The position numbers and the translations under genes are program-made. A model generated the notes under the pieces. The model was not told where the DNA came from. It worked only from the letters and a program-made list of their open reading frames with translations, and searched no databases. From Owenia fusiformis (Eukaryota; Annelida; Polychaeta; Sabellida; Oweniidae), in the NCBI GenBank assembly GCA_903813345.2, contig CAIIXF020000011.1:7712571-7776570 (forward strand): 64,000 bases of DNA, written 5' to 3'. Below, piece after piece: positions 1-12,824 of the stretch. Positions within the stretch are counted from its first letter, which is position 1. Each line of letters begins with the position of its first letter.

Positions 1-900
1 CCCCCAGTGGCCTCAAAAGCTTCCCATTGCCCCTGCCAGTGGCCCCCAAAAAGCATACTAGTGACACCCAGTGGCCCAAAAAAGCATCCAAGTGGCCCAA
101 CTATGCCCCTTAAAAGCATCCTAGTGGCCCCCGAAAGCATCTCCTTGGCCCTCCTGTGGCCCTCCAGTGGCCCCAGGTGGCCTCTAAAAGCACTTAAATG
201 GGCTCCAAAATCATTCTAGTGGCCCCCAGTGGCCAAAAGAACTTCCCACTTGCCGCCCCAGTGACCCCCCAAAAGCATACTAGTGACACCCAGTGGCCCA
301 AAGAGCATCCAAGTGGCCCCATTATGCCCCCTATAAGCATCCTTGTGGCCCCTAAAAGCATCCTAGTGGCAATCGAAAGCATCCCATTGGCCCCCTGTGA
401 CCCCAAAAAGCATCTCAGTGGCCCCAGGTGGCCTCTAAAAGCACTCCAATGGCCCCTGTGGACCCCAAAATCATTTTAGTGGCCCCAAAAGCTTCTCATT
501 TGTCCCTAAGTGCCCCCAAAAAAGCATACTAGTGACACCCAGTGGCCCAAAAAGCATCCAAGGGGCCCCATTATGGCCCCTAAAAGCATCTTAGTGTCCC
601 CTGAAAGCATCCTATTGGCCCCCAAAACCATCCTAGTGCCCCCCCCCCCCCCCCCCCGAGGCTGCCAAAAGCATGCAAATGGCTCCTCATGGACATAAAA
701 AGCACCCTAGTGGCCCCCTGTGAACCCATAAAGCATCCCAGTGGCCCCCCTCAAACGTATCCCAGTGGAGCCCCGTGGCCTCCAAATGCATCCTAGTAGA
801 CCCCTGTGGTCCCAAAAGACATTTAAGTGGCCCTGATGGCACCCAAAAACATGCAAGTGGCCCTCAATAGCATGGCAGTGACCCCCTATGGCATCAAAAG
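1..900. repeat. Degenerate GTGGCCCC/AAAAGCATCC minisatellite with higher-order repeat
   Basis: The stretch is built of roughly 20-bp units of the type AGTGGCCCCAAAAGCATCC. The phrase AGCATACTAGTGACACCCAG recurs near 52, 273 and 523, which gives a higher-order unit of about 220-250 bp. Units decay towards 900. Short open frames on both strands only follow the repeat. The array runs off the left edge, so its full size is unknown. Confidence 0.9.
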
Positions 901-1429
901 ATATCTGCAAAAAACAAATGACCTTGAACTTGCAGAGGAATCTACTATTCTAGCATCTTCTTTTCTAAGAAATATAAAGAACTAATGATACAGTGCTGAC
1001 ATCTTCCAATATACTAAAAAAACGTGCCATATTTGGGACATAGACACTAATGGGTTAAAGCCCTTCTTCTATCTAATGGTTCTATCTTTTTGGTTATAGT
1101 GGGGGGGGGGTGGGTATGTTAATCCAATATGATGTTGGTGAATATGCCAGGTGAATCAGAAAATGCATGGATAATGTAGATTAGTTGACTGGCATACTCG
1201 TTATGGTATCATAGCTACTTTTGTGATTATTTTCTTGAAATAAGGTAGAATTGCTCAAAATGATTCCAAATTGGTACCTTGTCCTTTCACATTCACCATA
1301 AAATGATTATGATTGATTCTCATTCCATTTCTTTACAAGTATGAATATCTAAGCGCAAATGCCAAAATAATAATTTCACAGATTTATACATCATGATTAG
1401 ATAAAATACACAAAAACAAACAGTTATGA
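901..1429. other. Unassigned intergenic sequence
   Basis: This is AT-rich sequence with a G run near 1100-1109. I see no open frame of note and no recognisable element. Confidence 0.6.
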
Positions 1430-1800
1430 TGTCATAATTAAGGTGCAAATCACCCTATTTGCATATTTTATGATCTGTATGATTGCTTTATCTATTACCT
1501 TTCATTTGATGCAAATTTCATCGAAATCTGAGCAATAATGACGAAGATATGGGCCAAACACTGAAAAGAGCCTAAAAAGTGGGTGTGGAATATTTACTTT
1601 GTTACCATAGTAACGCTGCCGCGGATTCAGAATTGCCAACTTAATATATTTTGATTGCATTATCTATTACCTTCTGCTTGTTGTGAATTTCATCGAAATC
1701 TGAGCAATAATGAAGGAGATAGGGGCCAAACACTGAAAAGAGCCCCTAAAAGTGGGCGTGGCTTATCTATTTGGTTAAGTCGCGGACTCAGAATTGCCAA
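1430..1800. repeat. Tandem pair of a dispersed ~170-bp repeat
   Basis: Two copies share the core TTTCATCGAAATCTGAGCAA, followed by a GGGCCAAACACTGAAAAGAG stretch, near 1520-1590 and 1690-1755. Each ends in AAAGTGGGYGTGG. A more diverged relative lies at 2941-3160. This looks like a dispersed noncoding family rather than a gene. Confidence 0.75.
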
Positions 1801-2940
1801 CATCATTTTTCTTGGTAAGTATCACATATAGTTCATCAAAATATATGTCGCTTAGCTCGCCTCTTAAAAGGACACGGAATTACCTTTGCTCCCATACTAA
1901 CATGTTCGTGATATTGACAATATTAATGCCGATCGTCAGTGTTACAAAAGCGAGGGACTAAATATGTGAAATGCGTCTTCGTTAACATACCAAACCTAAA
2001 ACCATCGACACATTCTCAAACTAGACTATCTCCCATAACTTCGAATTATAATCCACATCGTGACTTATAAGTAGATGTAAATCGAGAAATAAAAATATCT
2101 TACCAAATTCAAATCCCGGAAGTAGTTCAGCCATGATACACTGACGATACGTCTGTGTAACTAGGTGGGTAGCAGTGTCTTGGAAACAAAACTCATTTGT
2201 ATTCAGAATATCCAGTATTTTTAAAATGTGGGGCGGGTCAATATAAAAATCAACTATTCTCTAAATTTTGAGAGTACGCCATGGAGTTTTATGAGTATAT
2301 CACGCTACATTGAAATGTAAAGGAAACATTGGCAGAAAGCATGCACAGTATGAACAGTTTACTTCTTAAAACTTTGCTAAACGAAGCATTTCTTTGCAAA
2401 CAAACATGCAATTGAGCTTATTTGCATAAATTACAAATAGTATAAAAAAGCATCTTAATACTATTTATTTGGTATATGAATTATGAAAATCGATTAAGAA
2501 ACGGCTATGTGACAATCAAAATGGTATTTAAAGGCAAGCTGATTTATAATAAGTCAGACTGGTTACCATGGAAACAAGCTGTTTTTCAGGAAGAAGTTAC
2601 TTTGCACGAATTTGTATTATCATTGAAATTAGTTCTTTCATTTGGTACTAAAATTGTAAAAATCCTTATACAGATCAAAAAGATACATGAAAAAGTATTT
2701 TTAACGTCACCTTCCTGATATTGTTATATTAAAGAATATTGTTATTGATACTTAGGATTGTAAACATACATCAGGAGAATACCATTGATTGTATTATTTT
2801 ATGTTAAATTATCTAAAGTTGTATACCATTACAATGCTAAAATAAGAAATAACTGTAATAAAATGATATAATATGATTTTATACAAATGTTTCAATTATA
2901 AAGAGTAGTTTGTGTAGTATATAATCCAAAACACTGGTCG
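1801..2940. other. Unassigned AT-rich sequence
   Basis: The longest frame here, 80 codons from 2476, has no recognisable domain, and part of it is a short phrase (CATGGAAACAAGCTG) that recurs near 3135. I see no gene. Confidence 0.55.
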
Positions 2941-3160
2941 AAATTAGTCTAAAACTGTGGTTATGACGTCACAATATATATGCAAATTAGCTAATTTGCA
3001 TAATCATAACAGAATCACAATCCTTGTTCTCTAATGTTTCATTTGGTGGTAATATTATCAAAATCGGATAAAAAATGCCAAAGATATACTTGATAACAGA
3101 AATAGACCATGTTAACAGAAATAAAATTTAGTTGCCATGGAAACAAGCTGATTTAAAAAA
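2941..3160 (+). repeat. Diverged copy of the dispersed repeat at 1430
   Basis: It has the same order of parts as the copies at 1430-1800: a TGACGTCA/TTTGCAT stretch, then ATTATCAAAATCGGATAAAA, then a GCCAAAGATAT phrase. Divergence is high, so the link is by pattern rather than by full alignment. Confidence 0.5.
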
Positions 3161-6100
3161 AAACGGGGGATGCATTTTTTTTAAAAAGTTCATTTCTGAG
3201 ATCCCAAAGTCAACAGCTTTAAAATGGTGTATTATGAGCCGTGTACCATTTCGTGCATTAAGTTTCTAAAATTTTCTGGATCTTTGCAGGCCTATATTAA
3301 TAGTCCATGGTATGGAATCTCTAGGACGTCTAATAAAGGAGTTGGTAGCACACTATAGCGCAGCGATATTTGACCTTACATTAACATACCTACGTATGTC
3401 CCCTAATAATTTTTATTATAACAGTTCAATATACTTCCGGCTTTTAGGCTGAATTGTGCCTGCCATTAACAGAGGTAAAAAAATCACCCAAAATAAAATC
3501 CTAATTTTTCACAATTTGGAGTACACAATGCAACAGAAAATGATACAAAATGATTTAAAATATATGATATAGGTTTCTAAGCTATAAGTTTGAGGTTATT
3601 TTTCTTATCAATACTCAAAAATATGTAATCAGTTTATCGACGTTTTGTATTGTTTCTCAGGTATTAATAAGATAAATGCTGCAAAAAATGACTTTTATAT
3701 TGGAATGACAAATGTTTACATTATGCTAGTTTTTCACAAAAGGGGTCTCAATACGTTTTGAGATATGGACTTTTATTCAGCGGTGAAAATTATCAATAAA
3801 GGCGGGCCTGTTGCTCTTCCTTGACTAATATACCTATACGCGCTAACTTTTAACGTGCGAAATATTCTTATCTCCGCGTTGGAGAGTTCAGTTTCGTGGT
3901 ACAACTTTCTCAACATCCGGGCACTTCCCCATTGGAATAACATTGGCTGTGTTTTTCAATGACGCATTGTGACTTTATTAGAGGTTTATCATGAATTATA
4001 TTTGCACATACGATAGATATGATCATTATAAAGACATTTGACAAGTTTTTAAAAAATATATTCACCAGAATCGTCAAAATCCTAAGTTTAAAATTCAAGT
4101 GGCGTCACAGATTTCCCGGAAGTTGCTCAGTTCCTGGAACTTGCTCCGACGCCATAGAAAAAATAATCGAAGCAAATTGAATTTCCATCTTCTTTTCTAA
4201 TTATTGTCTGGATTATAGAATATTATTATACAAATGTACTAATGTTGGTTCGGGATAATGCCTATGACGTTGTGTTTTGCGGACCAATAGAAAATTGTCC
4301 ATTTTATCGTGTTGCATTGCGGGAAATAATTATGTTAATGACCAGTAATTTCCTAACGCGAATAGGACTATTGGGACTACAGCTAAAATTCTATTTCCCG
4401 TAGTTAGATATAAGTCAGTTGCTTATAAAACAACCATCAAGACTTGACCGAATTCAGGAATAATTGAGAAAAATCATATCATTATCTTCCTAAAATTTGA
4501 TTGTATCCAGCGGTAAGGTCAAAGAACAAACAGCCATCAGAAAACTTGATGATAGCCACAAATAACGTCGAGGAAGAATTTCAAGGCGTTCGATTACATA
4601 TGACTCTAATTGATTATTAGACATGCCCTTGGTATATATGAACATTCCCATACCTCTGTAACATTTAATTAGATATAAATCTTACCTATTTGTTATTGTA
4701 TTATGTTTTGTAAAACATGAACAATAATTTGTTGTTAGACCCCTTGCTATTATATGGAAAAATTCTGGTAATAAAATGTTTAAAATGGTAAAAGAACTAA
4801 TATGTACCCAATCATAAATTATCTAAATATTCTACATAATTTTGTTGAATCGGCTTGGCTCATATTTCAAAAATCAAACAAAATTTGAAAACACACTTGC
4901 ATAATTACACTAATTAAACACCGACATCTACGGTAAAATTAAATAGTATATTTTTAAATTATGATAATTTATTTTTGTTCGTATGCTTAGAATAACGGTC
5001 TGTGTCTTATAAAATGTATAAAAGTTTTAATCAAAATATTTACGTTTTTTGACCCCTTGTGATGAAAGACATTTTTCGACCCGAAAGCCGGAAGTTTTTT
5101 CAGCAAATGGTATTTTAAAAGAATCCAGACATGTACACCTTCATAAATATTGCTTCAAATGTTGCTGCGCTAGAGTGTGCTACGGATCCTTCATATTCGG
5201 AAGTCATACCATGGACTATAACGTTTGGGTTCAGTTTCCTTTTCAATGAATGCATCATTCTCAATGGTGAACAGCATCAACAGGCATCTCTTATTTATAA
5301 TATGAACGATTTTATAGCTTTTCAACGATGTTTATTTGCTTATCATTACTTTCTACTTTCATTATTACGATCTAATCTACTAGATACATTACGATCTGAT
5401 GAACAAGATCCGGAATGCCCTCGTCAAACGTAATTCGTTGCAAATCAATGTCCGAGAATAAAATAAATCAAAAAATCAAGAGATGAGGTGGATAAGATTA
5501 CGTTCCTCATTGAAAAATATCGCCAATCGAACTAGCATTATAGAAACATAAAGCACAAGATGCGCATGCGACGATAGTGGCAACAAAAGCGAGATGATTT
5601 TTCCCTCTTCAAAAAATAAAACCTGGGATAGACCACTAAAATATATAGACTTCAAGAGCTTCAAACAAAACATCAGAAGAAACAAAGAAGAATACAAGAA
5701 GACAAGACAAGACAAGAATTTTTTCTCTAAAGCGGAAATTATGGCGACTAAAACAAAAATCTCAGAATGAAGCAAAGCATAGTAATAAAAACACTTCCGG
5801 TGGTCATGGAAAAAAAGTCTTGTGATAGGAACTTGGAGAGGGGGGGGGGGGGGGTTATCGGCGAAGCGCTCCGCAGATAATGGTGTCAAGAGAAACGTCT
5901 CTCTCTACACCGGTGCAGATGATTTTTATGATTGAACTATACGTATACGTCAGCCTTATTCTTGACTAGACTCGACATCATATATGTTTCAATTGATAAC
6001 GTACACTCGAGTAGAATAAGGATCGGGTTCTTGATTTGAAATATGTTAAAGGGACATTTCAGATCTAGATAGATGCCGATTGTACTCCAATATTACGTAA

Positions 6101-6540
6101 ATGGCTGTCCTGTCGTTGTGATACATGCAGGAAAAACGTCACTATGTCAACCTGCAACTGGTCTAAGCATGCATTAAAAGCTAAACCCAAAGGAAAAATT
6201 ACTCAAATTGTAAAAACAAGTCAAGGTACCATACCTGGTATACCTTGTACGAGATAAAAGGGAAAACATATACCAAGCGTGTCAAAAAATATTTTAACGA
6301 CATGGCATCTGTTATCCAATTGTCATTCAATCTAAAAATGTAAGCCCTTGTCTCATGAATCAGTGTAATGTTTTGGTAAAGTTGGTGTGAAAAGGATGTA
6401 GAAAAGATGTGTTCAGTGCATATAAACTTTGCGGACGAAATACGTACATGTCCTAAGTTTATTTTCTTTGACGATATTTCAGGATAAAATGTCAAACATG
6501 ACAGGATTCTCCAAATCATGTTTTACGTATGTCGGTCGAT
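3161..6540. other. Unassigned intergenic sequence with a G tract
   Basis: I recognise no gene in this 3.4 kb. Frames of 62-137 codons occur (for example 5049-5433 plus and 5476-5889 minus), but they have no domain and no neighbour support. The minus frame at 5476 crosses a homopolymer G tract near 5839-5853. A CCGGAAGT phrase appears twice (near 5085 and 5795). Confidence 0.55.
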
Positions 6541-8776
6541 CGTACCAGGATATTTGACAATTAGGGAGATGTTTAAGGATACATATTCACATTGCCCTGC
6601 CAAGGACTATTATTGATTGGTCATTCAATTCATGAGATATAGAGTATCTCATGTGGTAGGAACATGGTGTTTGCTTATTTGAGCAACGTGTAAGGATATA
6701 ATTTTTGCATTTTATCTTCCAAGGACTTGTTGTATGGTCATTCTATACGTGAGATTTTAAGTATCTAATTTGTAAGAAAGCTCTGATTTACATTTCGCTC
6801 TAGACAAAATGTCAATTTTCTGACCAGTCGTACGTCACCCTGGTACCAGATAGTCCTTTGCTGATTTGTGAGACGTTTCAGTATATGTTTTTACGTTTCC
6901 TCTACAGAGGATTTAATGACTGGTGTGCTATTTGCTAATTAATGAGATTTTGGAGGATACATTTTTACATTTGCTCTACCAAGGACTTGTTGATTAGTTA
7001 TTCTATTCGAGAGATATGAAATATTTAATTTGTCGTAAAGCTCTAATTTACATTGTGCTCTAGACAAAATGTCATTTTTTGGACCAGTCTTACGTTACGC
7101 TGGAAGCAGCATGTAATTTGTTAGTTTGAGAGACGTTTAAGTATATATATATGTTTCTACGCTTGCTCTACGAAAGAAAGGATGACTTTTGTTTCCGTTC
7201 GTGAAATATTTTATATCTAATTTGTCTTAAATCGCTGATGCAGTTTGCGCTCCAAAAGAAATGTAAATTTTCGGACCAGTCGTACGTCACACTGCCACTA
7301 GCTAGTTCTTTGCTATTTTGTGAGACGTTTAAGTATTTATTTTTAAGTATCCTCATCAATGGATTTAATGATTAATGTTCCCTTTCGTGATATATTTTAT
7401 ATCTAATTTGTCTTCAATCTCTGATGCAGATTGCGCTCTAGAAGAAATATCAATTTTCGGACCAGTCGTACGTAACGCTGGTGGAAGCAGGATATTTGGT
7501 AATTAGTGAGATGTTTAAGGATACATTTTACATTTGCCCTACCAAGGACTTGATGATTGGTCGTTTTATTCATAAGATATAGAGTATCTAATTTGTAGGA
7601 TTTGTCGCAAAGCTCTGATTTACATTGCGCTCTAGACGAAATGTCAATTTTCTGACGGGTCTTACGTCACGCTTGTTTTAGCAGGATATTTGCTAATTAA
7701 GTGAGATATTTAGGATACATTTTACATCTGCCCAGCTAAGGACTTATTGATTGGTCATTCCATTTGTGAGATATAGTCTACCTAATTTGCAGGATTTGTC
7801 GGAAAGCTATGATTTACATTGTGCTCTAGACGATGATGTTTGCTTATTTGAGAAACGTGTAAGGATATAATTTTTGCATTTGCTCTTCCAAGGACTTGTT
7901 GTATGATCATTCTATTCGTGAGATTATGACAAAATGTCAATTTTCTGACCAGTCGTACGTCACTTTGGTACTAGCTAGTCCTTTGCTGATTCTTGAGATG
8001 TTTCAGTATATGTTTCTACGTTTTCTCTACAAAGGATTTAATGACTGGTGTTTCTGGGCGTGAAATACGAGTTTGATATCTAATGTTAATGTTATATTTT
8101 TGCATTTGCACTACCAAGGACTTGTTGAGTGGTCATTATATTTGTGAGATATTGAGTATCTTATTTGCCATAAAGCTTTAAATTACCTTGCGCTCAAGAC
8201 GAAATGTCAATTTTGGGACTGGCCTTTCGTTACTCTGGTATCAGCACGTGGGTTGTTAGTTTCGGAAACGTTAAAATATATATTTTTGCATTTGCTCTAC
8301 CAAGTACTTGTTCATGAGTGGTCGTTCTGTTCGTGAGGTATTGAGTATCTAATTTGTCAAAATGCTCTGAATTACATTTCGCTCTAGACGAAATGTCAAT
8401 TTTCTGACCAGTCGTACGTCACGCTGGTACTAGCTAGTCCTTTGCTGATTTGTGAGATGGTGGATTTGTGGAAATGTCAATTTTCGGATCAGTTGTACGT
8501 AACGTTGGTGGCAGCATACTCTTTGCTTATTAATGATATTTCGGAGGATACATTTTTACATTTGCTCTACCAAGGACTTGTTGATTAGAATTCAATATAA
8601 GAGATATGGAATATCTAATTTGTCTTAAAGCTCTGATTAACATTGCGCTCCAGACGAAATGTCAATTTTCGGACCAGTCTTACGTCACGCTGGTGGCAGC
8701 ATGTGGGTTGTTAGTTTAAGACACATTAAAGTATATATTTTTGCATTTGCTCTACCGAGGACTTGTTGTGTGGTCA
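6541..8776 (+). repeat. ~188-bp satellite, block 1
   Basis: Monomers carry the core TTTTCGGACCAGTCGTACGT, then a CGCTGGT phrase, then CCAAGGACTTGTTGA, then GAGTATCTAATTTGT, then GCTCTGATTTACATTGCGCTC. Cores repeat about every 185-195 bp, with some longer gaps where monomers are incomplete. This is the left end of the array seen in this window. Frames starting ATGTCAATTTTCGG are repeat frames; 188 is not a multiple of three, so no long protein can be read through. Confidence 0.92.
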
Positions 8777-9690
8777 ACAGCGTGTTAAAAAACGCAACCC
8801 AAAGAAATCGCTATATCTTGAAAAATACTGGTTCAATTATGTTCATATTTCAGGAAAGAAAGAAGAGACTGTGTATTTATAGCTCCTGTAGATGGTTAGT
8901 TGTAAAACATGATGCCTTGGACACCTGCTCAAAAACAGGTGTACTCGGAAAATACGAAAAACGCAGTCAGCGGTGATTGAAACCGCAAAATAAACTAAAT
9001 AACTTCCTAACCATAGTGTTTTGGTTCTTCAAATTTGGCTCAAATCATCTTCATTCACTGCATGTATGGTAAATCTGTAGTGTGAAATCAAAATCACTTC
9101 AGGGACTTTACAATCATGGTCGAAATGCTTTCAAATCGAAGTCAAACACCCTGGTTCAGGCAGACTTAAGAAGGCATTTTGACCATGACTGTAATGTCCC
9201 TGGAGTGATTTTAAAGAAACTCCGGAAATTCACCACACATTCTATGAGGATACTTTGTGCCGAATCTGAAGTGCCAAAACGAAAGTTATTTGGTTTTATT
9301 GTTGTGGCAGTCACCTCTGACTGCGTTTTTCATATTTTCCGAGTACAACTGTCTTTTGAGCAGCTGTCCCAGGCATCATGTTTTACAACTTACTAACAAC
9401 AGGTGCTATACATACACAGTCTCTTCTTTCTTTTCCTGAAAAAATGAACATAATTGGATTAGTATTTTCCAAGATATAGTGATTTTCCATTCGCGTTTTT
9501 GTATTTTCCTAGTCCAACTGTCTTTTGAGCAAGTGTCCAAGACATCATGTCTTACAACTACCTAACAACAGGGGCTACTCAAACATAGTCTCCTCTGTCA
9601 TTCCTGAAAATATGAACACAATTGGATTAGTATTTTCCAAGATATAGCGATTTCTATTTGGATTGCGTTGTATCTAATCTCCCTGTATCT
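8777..9690. mobile_element. Fold-back inverted-repeat element inside the satellite
   Basis: A left arm from about 8790 (AACGCAACCCAAAGAAATCG) pairs with the reverse complement of sequence reaching 9670. The pairing continues inwards through CGCAGTCAGCGGTGA and AATCACTTCAGGGACTTTAC to a turn near 9150. The outer ~180 bp of the right arm is present twice (about 9310-9488 and 9489-9670). No transposase is seen. The satellite stops at the left edge and resumes at the right edge, so this is an insertion. I found no clear target duplication. Confidence 0.8.
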
Positions 9691-11240
9691 AATTTCTCAA
9701 AAAGCTCTGATTAACATTTGCTCTAACGTTATGTCAATTTTCTGATTAGTCCTACGTCATGCTAGTACTAGCAAGTCCTTTGCTGATTTGTGAGATGTTT
9801 CAGTATATATTTCTACGTTTTCTCTACAAGATACTTAATGACTGATGTTTCTGGTCGTGAAATATTTTATATTTAATTTGTCTTAAATCTCTGATACAGT
9901 TTGCGCTCTAGGCAAAATGCCTATTTTCGGACCAGTCGTACGTAACGCTGGTGGCAGCATGTTATTTGCTAATTAGTGGATCTTTAAGGATACATTTTAA
10001 CATTTGCTCTAACAAGTACTTGTTGATTAGTCATTCTATTTGAGAGATATGGAATATCTAATTTGTCGTAAAGCTCTGATTTACATTTCGCTCTAGACGA
10101 AATGTCAATTTTCGGACCAGTCTTACGTTACGCTGGTAGCAACATGTGGGTTGTTAGTTTGATGAACGTTAAAATATATATTGTTGCATTTGCTCTACCA
10201 AGGACTTGTTCAGTGGTCATTGTATTCGTGAGATATAGGGTATCTGATTTGTAGGATTTGTCGAAAAGATCTGATTTACATTGCGCTCTAGACAAAATGT
10301 AAACATGTTGTTTGGTTTTTCAGCAACGTGAAGGAATATAATTTTTGCATTTGCTCTTCCAAGTACTTGTTGTATGGTCATTCTATTTGTGAGATTATGA
10401 GTATCTTATTTGTCATAAAGCTCTGATTTACATTTTGAGCAAAACGAAATGTCAATTTTCTGACCAGTTGTACGTCACGCTGGTACGAGCTGGTCGTGAA
10501 ATATGTTATATTTAATTTGTCTTAATTTGCTGATGCAGTTTGCGTTCTTAAAGAAATGTCGGACCAGCTGTACGTCACATTGCTACTAGCTAGTCCTTTG
10601 CTATTTTATGAGACGTTTTAGTATTTAATTTGGAGTATGCTTATCAATGGATTTAATGATTGATGTTCCCCTTCGTGATATATTTAATATCTAATTTGTC
10701 TTCAATTTCTGATGCAGTGTGCGCTGTATAAGAAATGTCAATTTTCGGACCAGTCGTACGTAACGCTGGTGGCAGCAGGATATTTGCTAATAAGTGATAT
10801 CTTTAAGGATACATATTTACATTTTCCCTACCAAGGACCTGTTGATTGGTCCTTCTATTCCCGAGATATAGAGTATCTACTTTGTACGGTTTGTCGCAAA
10901 GCTCTTATTTGTCTTCAATCTCTGATGCAGTTTGCGCTCTAGAAGATATGTCAATTTTCGGACCAGTCGTACGTAACGCTGGTGGAAGCAGGATATTTGC
11001 CAATGAGTGAGATGTTTGAAGATACATTTTTTTCATTTACCCTACCAAAGACTTATTGATTGGTAATTCTAATCGTGAGATATAGAGTATCTAATTTTAG
11101 GATTTGTAATGAAGATCTGATTTACATTTCGCTGTAGACGAAATGTCAATTTTCGGACCAGTCTTACGCCAAGCTGGTAAAAGCATGTTTTTTTGGTTAT
11201 TTCAGAAACGTGAAGGGATATAATTTTTGCATTTGCTCCT
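9691..11240 (+). repeat. ~188-bp satellite, block 2
   Basis: These are the same monomers in the same orientation as block 1. The block ends in TTTTTGCATTTGCTC, and the matching continuation (TAC..CAAGGATTTGTTGAG) appears only at about 26,756, which marks a large insertion between. Confidence 0.9.
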
Positions 11241-11313
11241 CATGCCAAGCAAATGGGCTCATAAAAGGCCCAAACATCCCAAAAATTGCAACAGTTTTTA
11301 AATTAGTCTTATA

Positions 11314-12351
11314 CAGGGTGTTCCAAAAGTAACAGGACTGGTGCTGGCATTTTGTCAATTTTGCACTGAGTGTCTTCAAATTTTTGCAACTTGTACTTTG
11401 AAGTATTGCAACTAAAATTGCAAAGTTATAGAAAAAATGATGAAATGCAGTTAGAGTTATGGTTACTATAGTAACACGACATCCCAATACCCGGGGCAAC
11501 TTTTTTCCTGAACATCTGATATCTAACATTTTTGTATGACTGAAGAAAGTATCTATTTCACCTATTATAATACAACATTTCTTGTTTATTTTATTAGCTG
11601 CTTTGTTGTACAGGTGTTGCTATACAACTCAGATTCAAGTATGATTTCACAATGATAATAATATTTATTCAATTTCCTGGAATATCACTATGTATAACAG
11701 TCCGAACAATTCACGGTTGAGTTTTTGAAAAGACCCAATTTGAAGCCAGGCATCTACCTTGATAGCACGCCTGCCCGCAGGTACACCATTAAAGACTATG
11801 CAGCGATAGAGAAGCTAGGTCTTGAGGTCTAAAACCATGCTCCATACTCTTCTGATCATGCAATATCTAATTTTTACTTGTATTGAGAATGGAATACAAA
11901 TCAGTGCTGTAAGACCTTTAAAGACATGTGTGACATGTCCTCAAATGGGTTCACGTATGTGTTTGGGTCATGGATACAAAGTCCTACTCTTGTACTGACC
12001 AAAGAGGAGCCTATTTTTCAAAGTAGAGGATATTTAGGCATATCAAATGATGTAAAACAAATGTAATTCACACCAGTTGTTGCATTTCAACTTTGTTATG
12101 GCATGCACAAAATGATATAGCATGTAAAAAATGCTTATTGTCTCTGTATTTTTTTGCGTGGAATGTTGCTCCGGGTATTGCGATGTCGTGTTACTATAGC
12201 AACCATATCTCTACCCAACTTTCACATATTTTGTCGAAACTTTGCAATCTTAGTAACGATACATAAAAGTACATTATGTGAAATTTTGAAGAGGATTGGT
12301 GCATGTTTAACAAAATGCCAGCACCAGTCCTGTTACTTTTGGAACACCCTG
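11314..12351 (+). mobile_element. Mariner-type transposon relic (1038 bp)
   Basis: Both ends carry CAGGGTGTTCCAAAAGTAAC as inverted repeats, flanked by TA. Similarity between the ends extends inwards for about 200 bp with changes. The paralogous sequence at the other end of element A (near 26,690) lacks it and reads straight through the TA, which gives an empty site. Only the 3' part of a transposase remains inside, so the copy is non-autonomous. Confidence 0.9.
11755..12000 (+). pseudogene. Remnant of mariner transposase C-terminus
   Basis: In translation I can read a stretch of the pattern LDSTPAR, then an IEKLGLEV phrase, then a NHAPYSSDHAISNFYLY-like phrase. This matches the mariner layout around the third catalytic residue (D-x-AP-R, then a PPYSPDLAPSDYHLF-type motif). 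Stops interrupt it and the N-terminal half of the enzyme is missing. It lies between the mariner inverted repeats, which supports the call. Confidence 0.75.
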
Positions 12352-12824
12352 TATTGTGTATCAATATCAGTTGAAAAACATATCAAAAATGTAGAAAAAT
12401 GTTTGCAGTGGACAAATATGAAATTTCACTTCCTAGGTACATGTACCCCCTACAACCCTACCCCAAAATTGAGTATTGGTAGGAAACAATTTTTTCTTCC
12501 CAAATGGAATACTTTAGTCAAGTATTCAAGCTTTATTATGATAGATCACATATTCACAAATAATTAAAATATTATTTTAATCAATTTTGAGACCAGTAAT
12601 TGGTCATTTGACCCCAAAGTATAACAAAATAGGCCACAAAACAGGCATGTTATCACATATCTATTTAGATATTTTAGGATCAGTTTGTCAGAAAAGCATG
12701 AAAACATCATGTTGTTACATATTCATATGTACTTCATATTTGGTGAGTGTCAGAATTCTAAGGTGTATACTTAGGAAGAAAAAAAAATTCATTTTCATAG
12801 TTTTGCCCCGCCCACTACACGGGT
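12352..12824. repeat. Left inverted end of element A (inner part)
   Basis: The sequence up to about 12,560 matches the reverse complement of about 26,460-26,690. The match fades further in. The open frame of 137 codons over the mariner end and this segment is not a gene. Confidence 0.6.

Noticed and set aside
5476-5889. 137-codon minus frame with hydrophobic segments
   Set aside because: It runs over a homopolymer G tract read as prolines, has no known domain and has no supporting neighbour.
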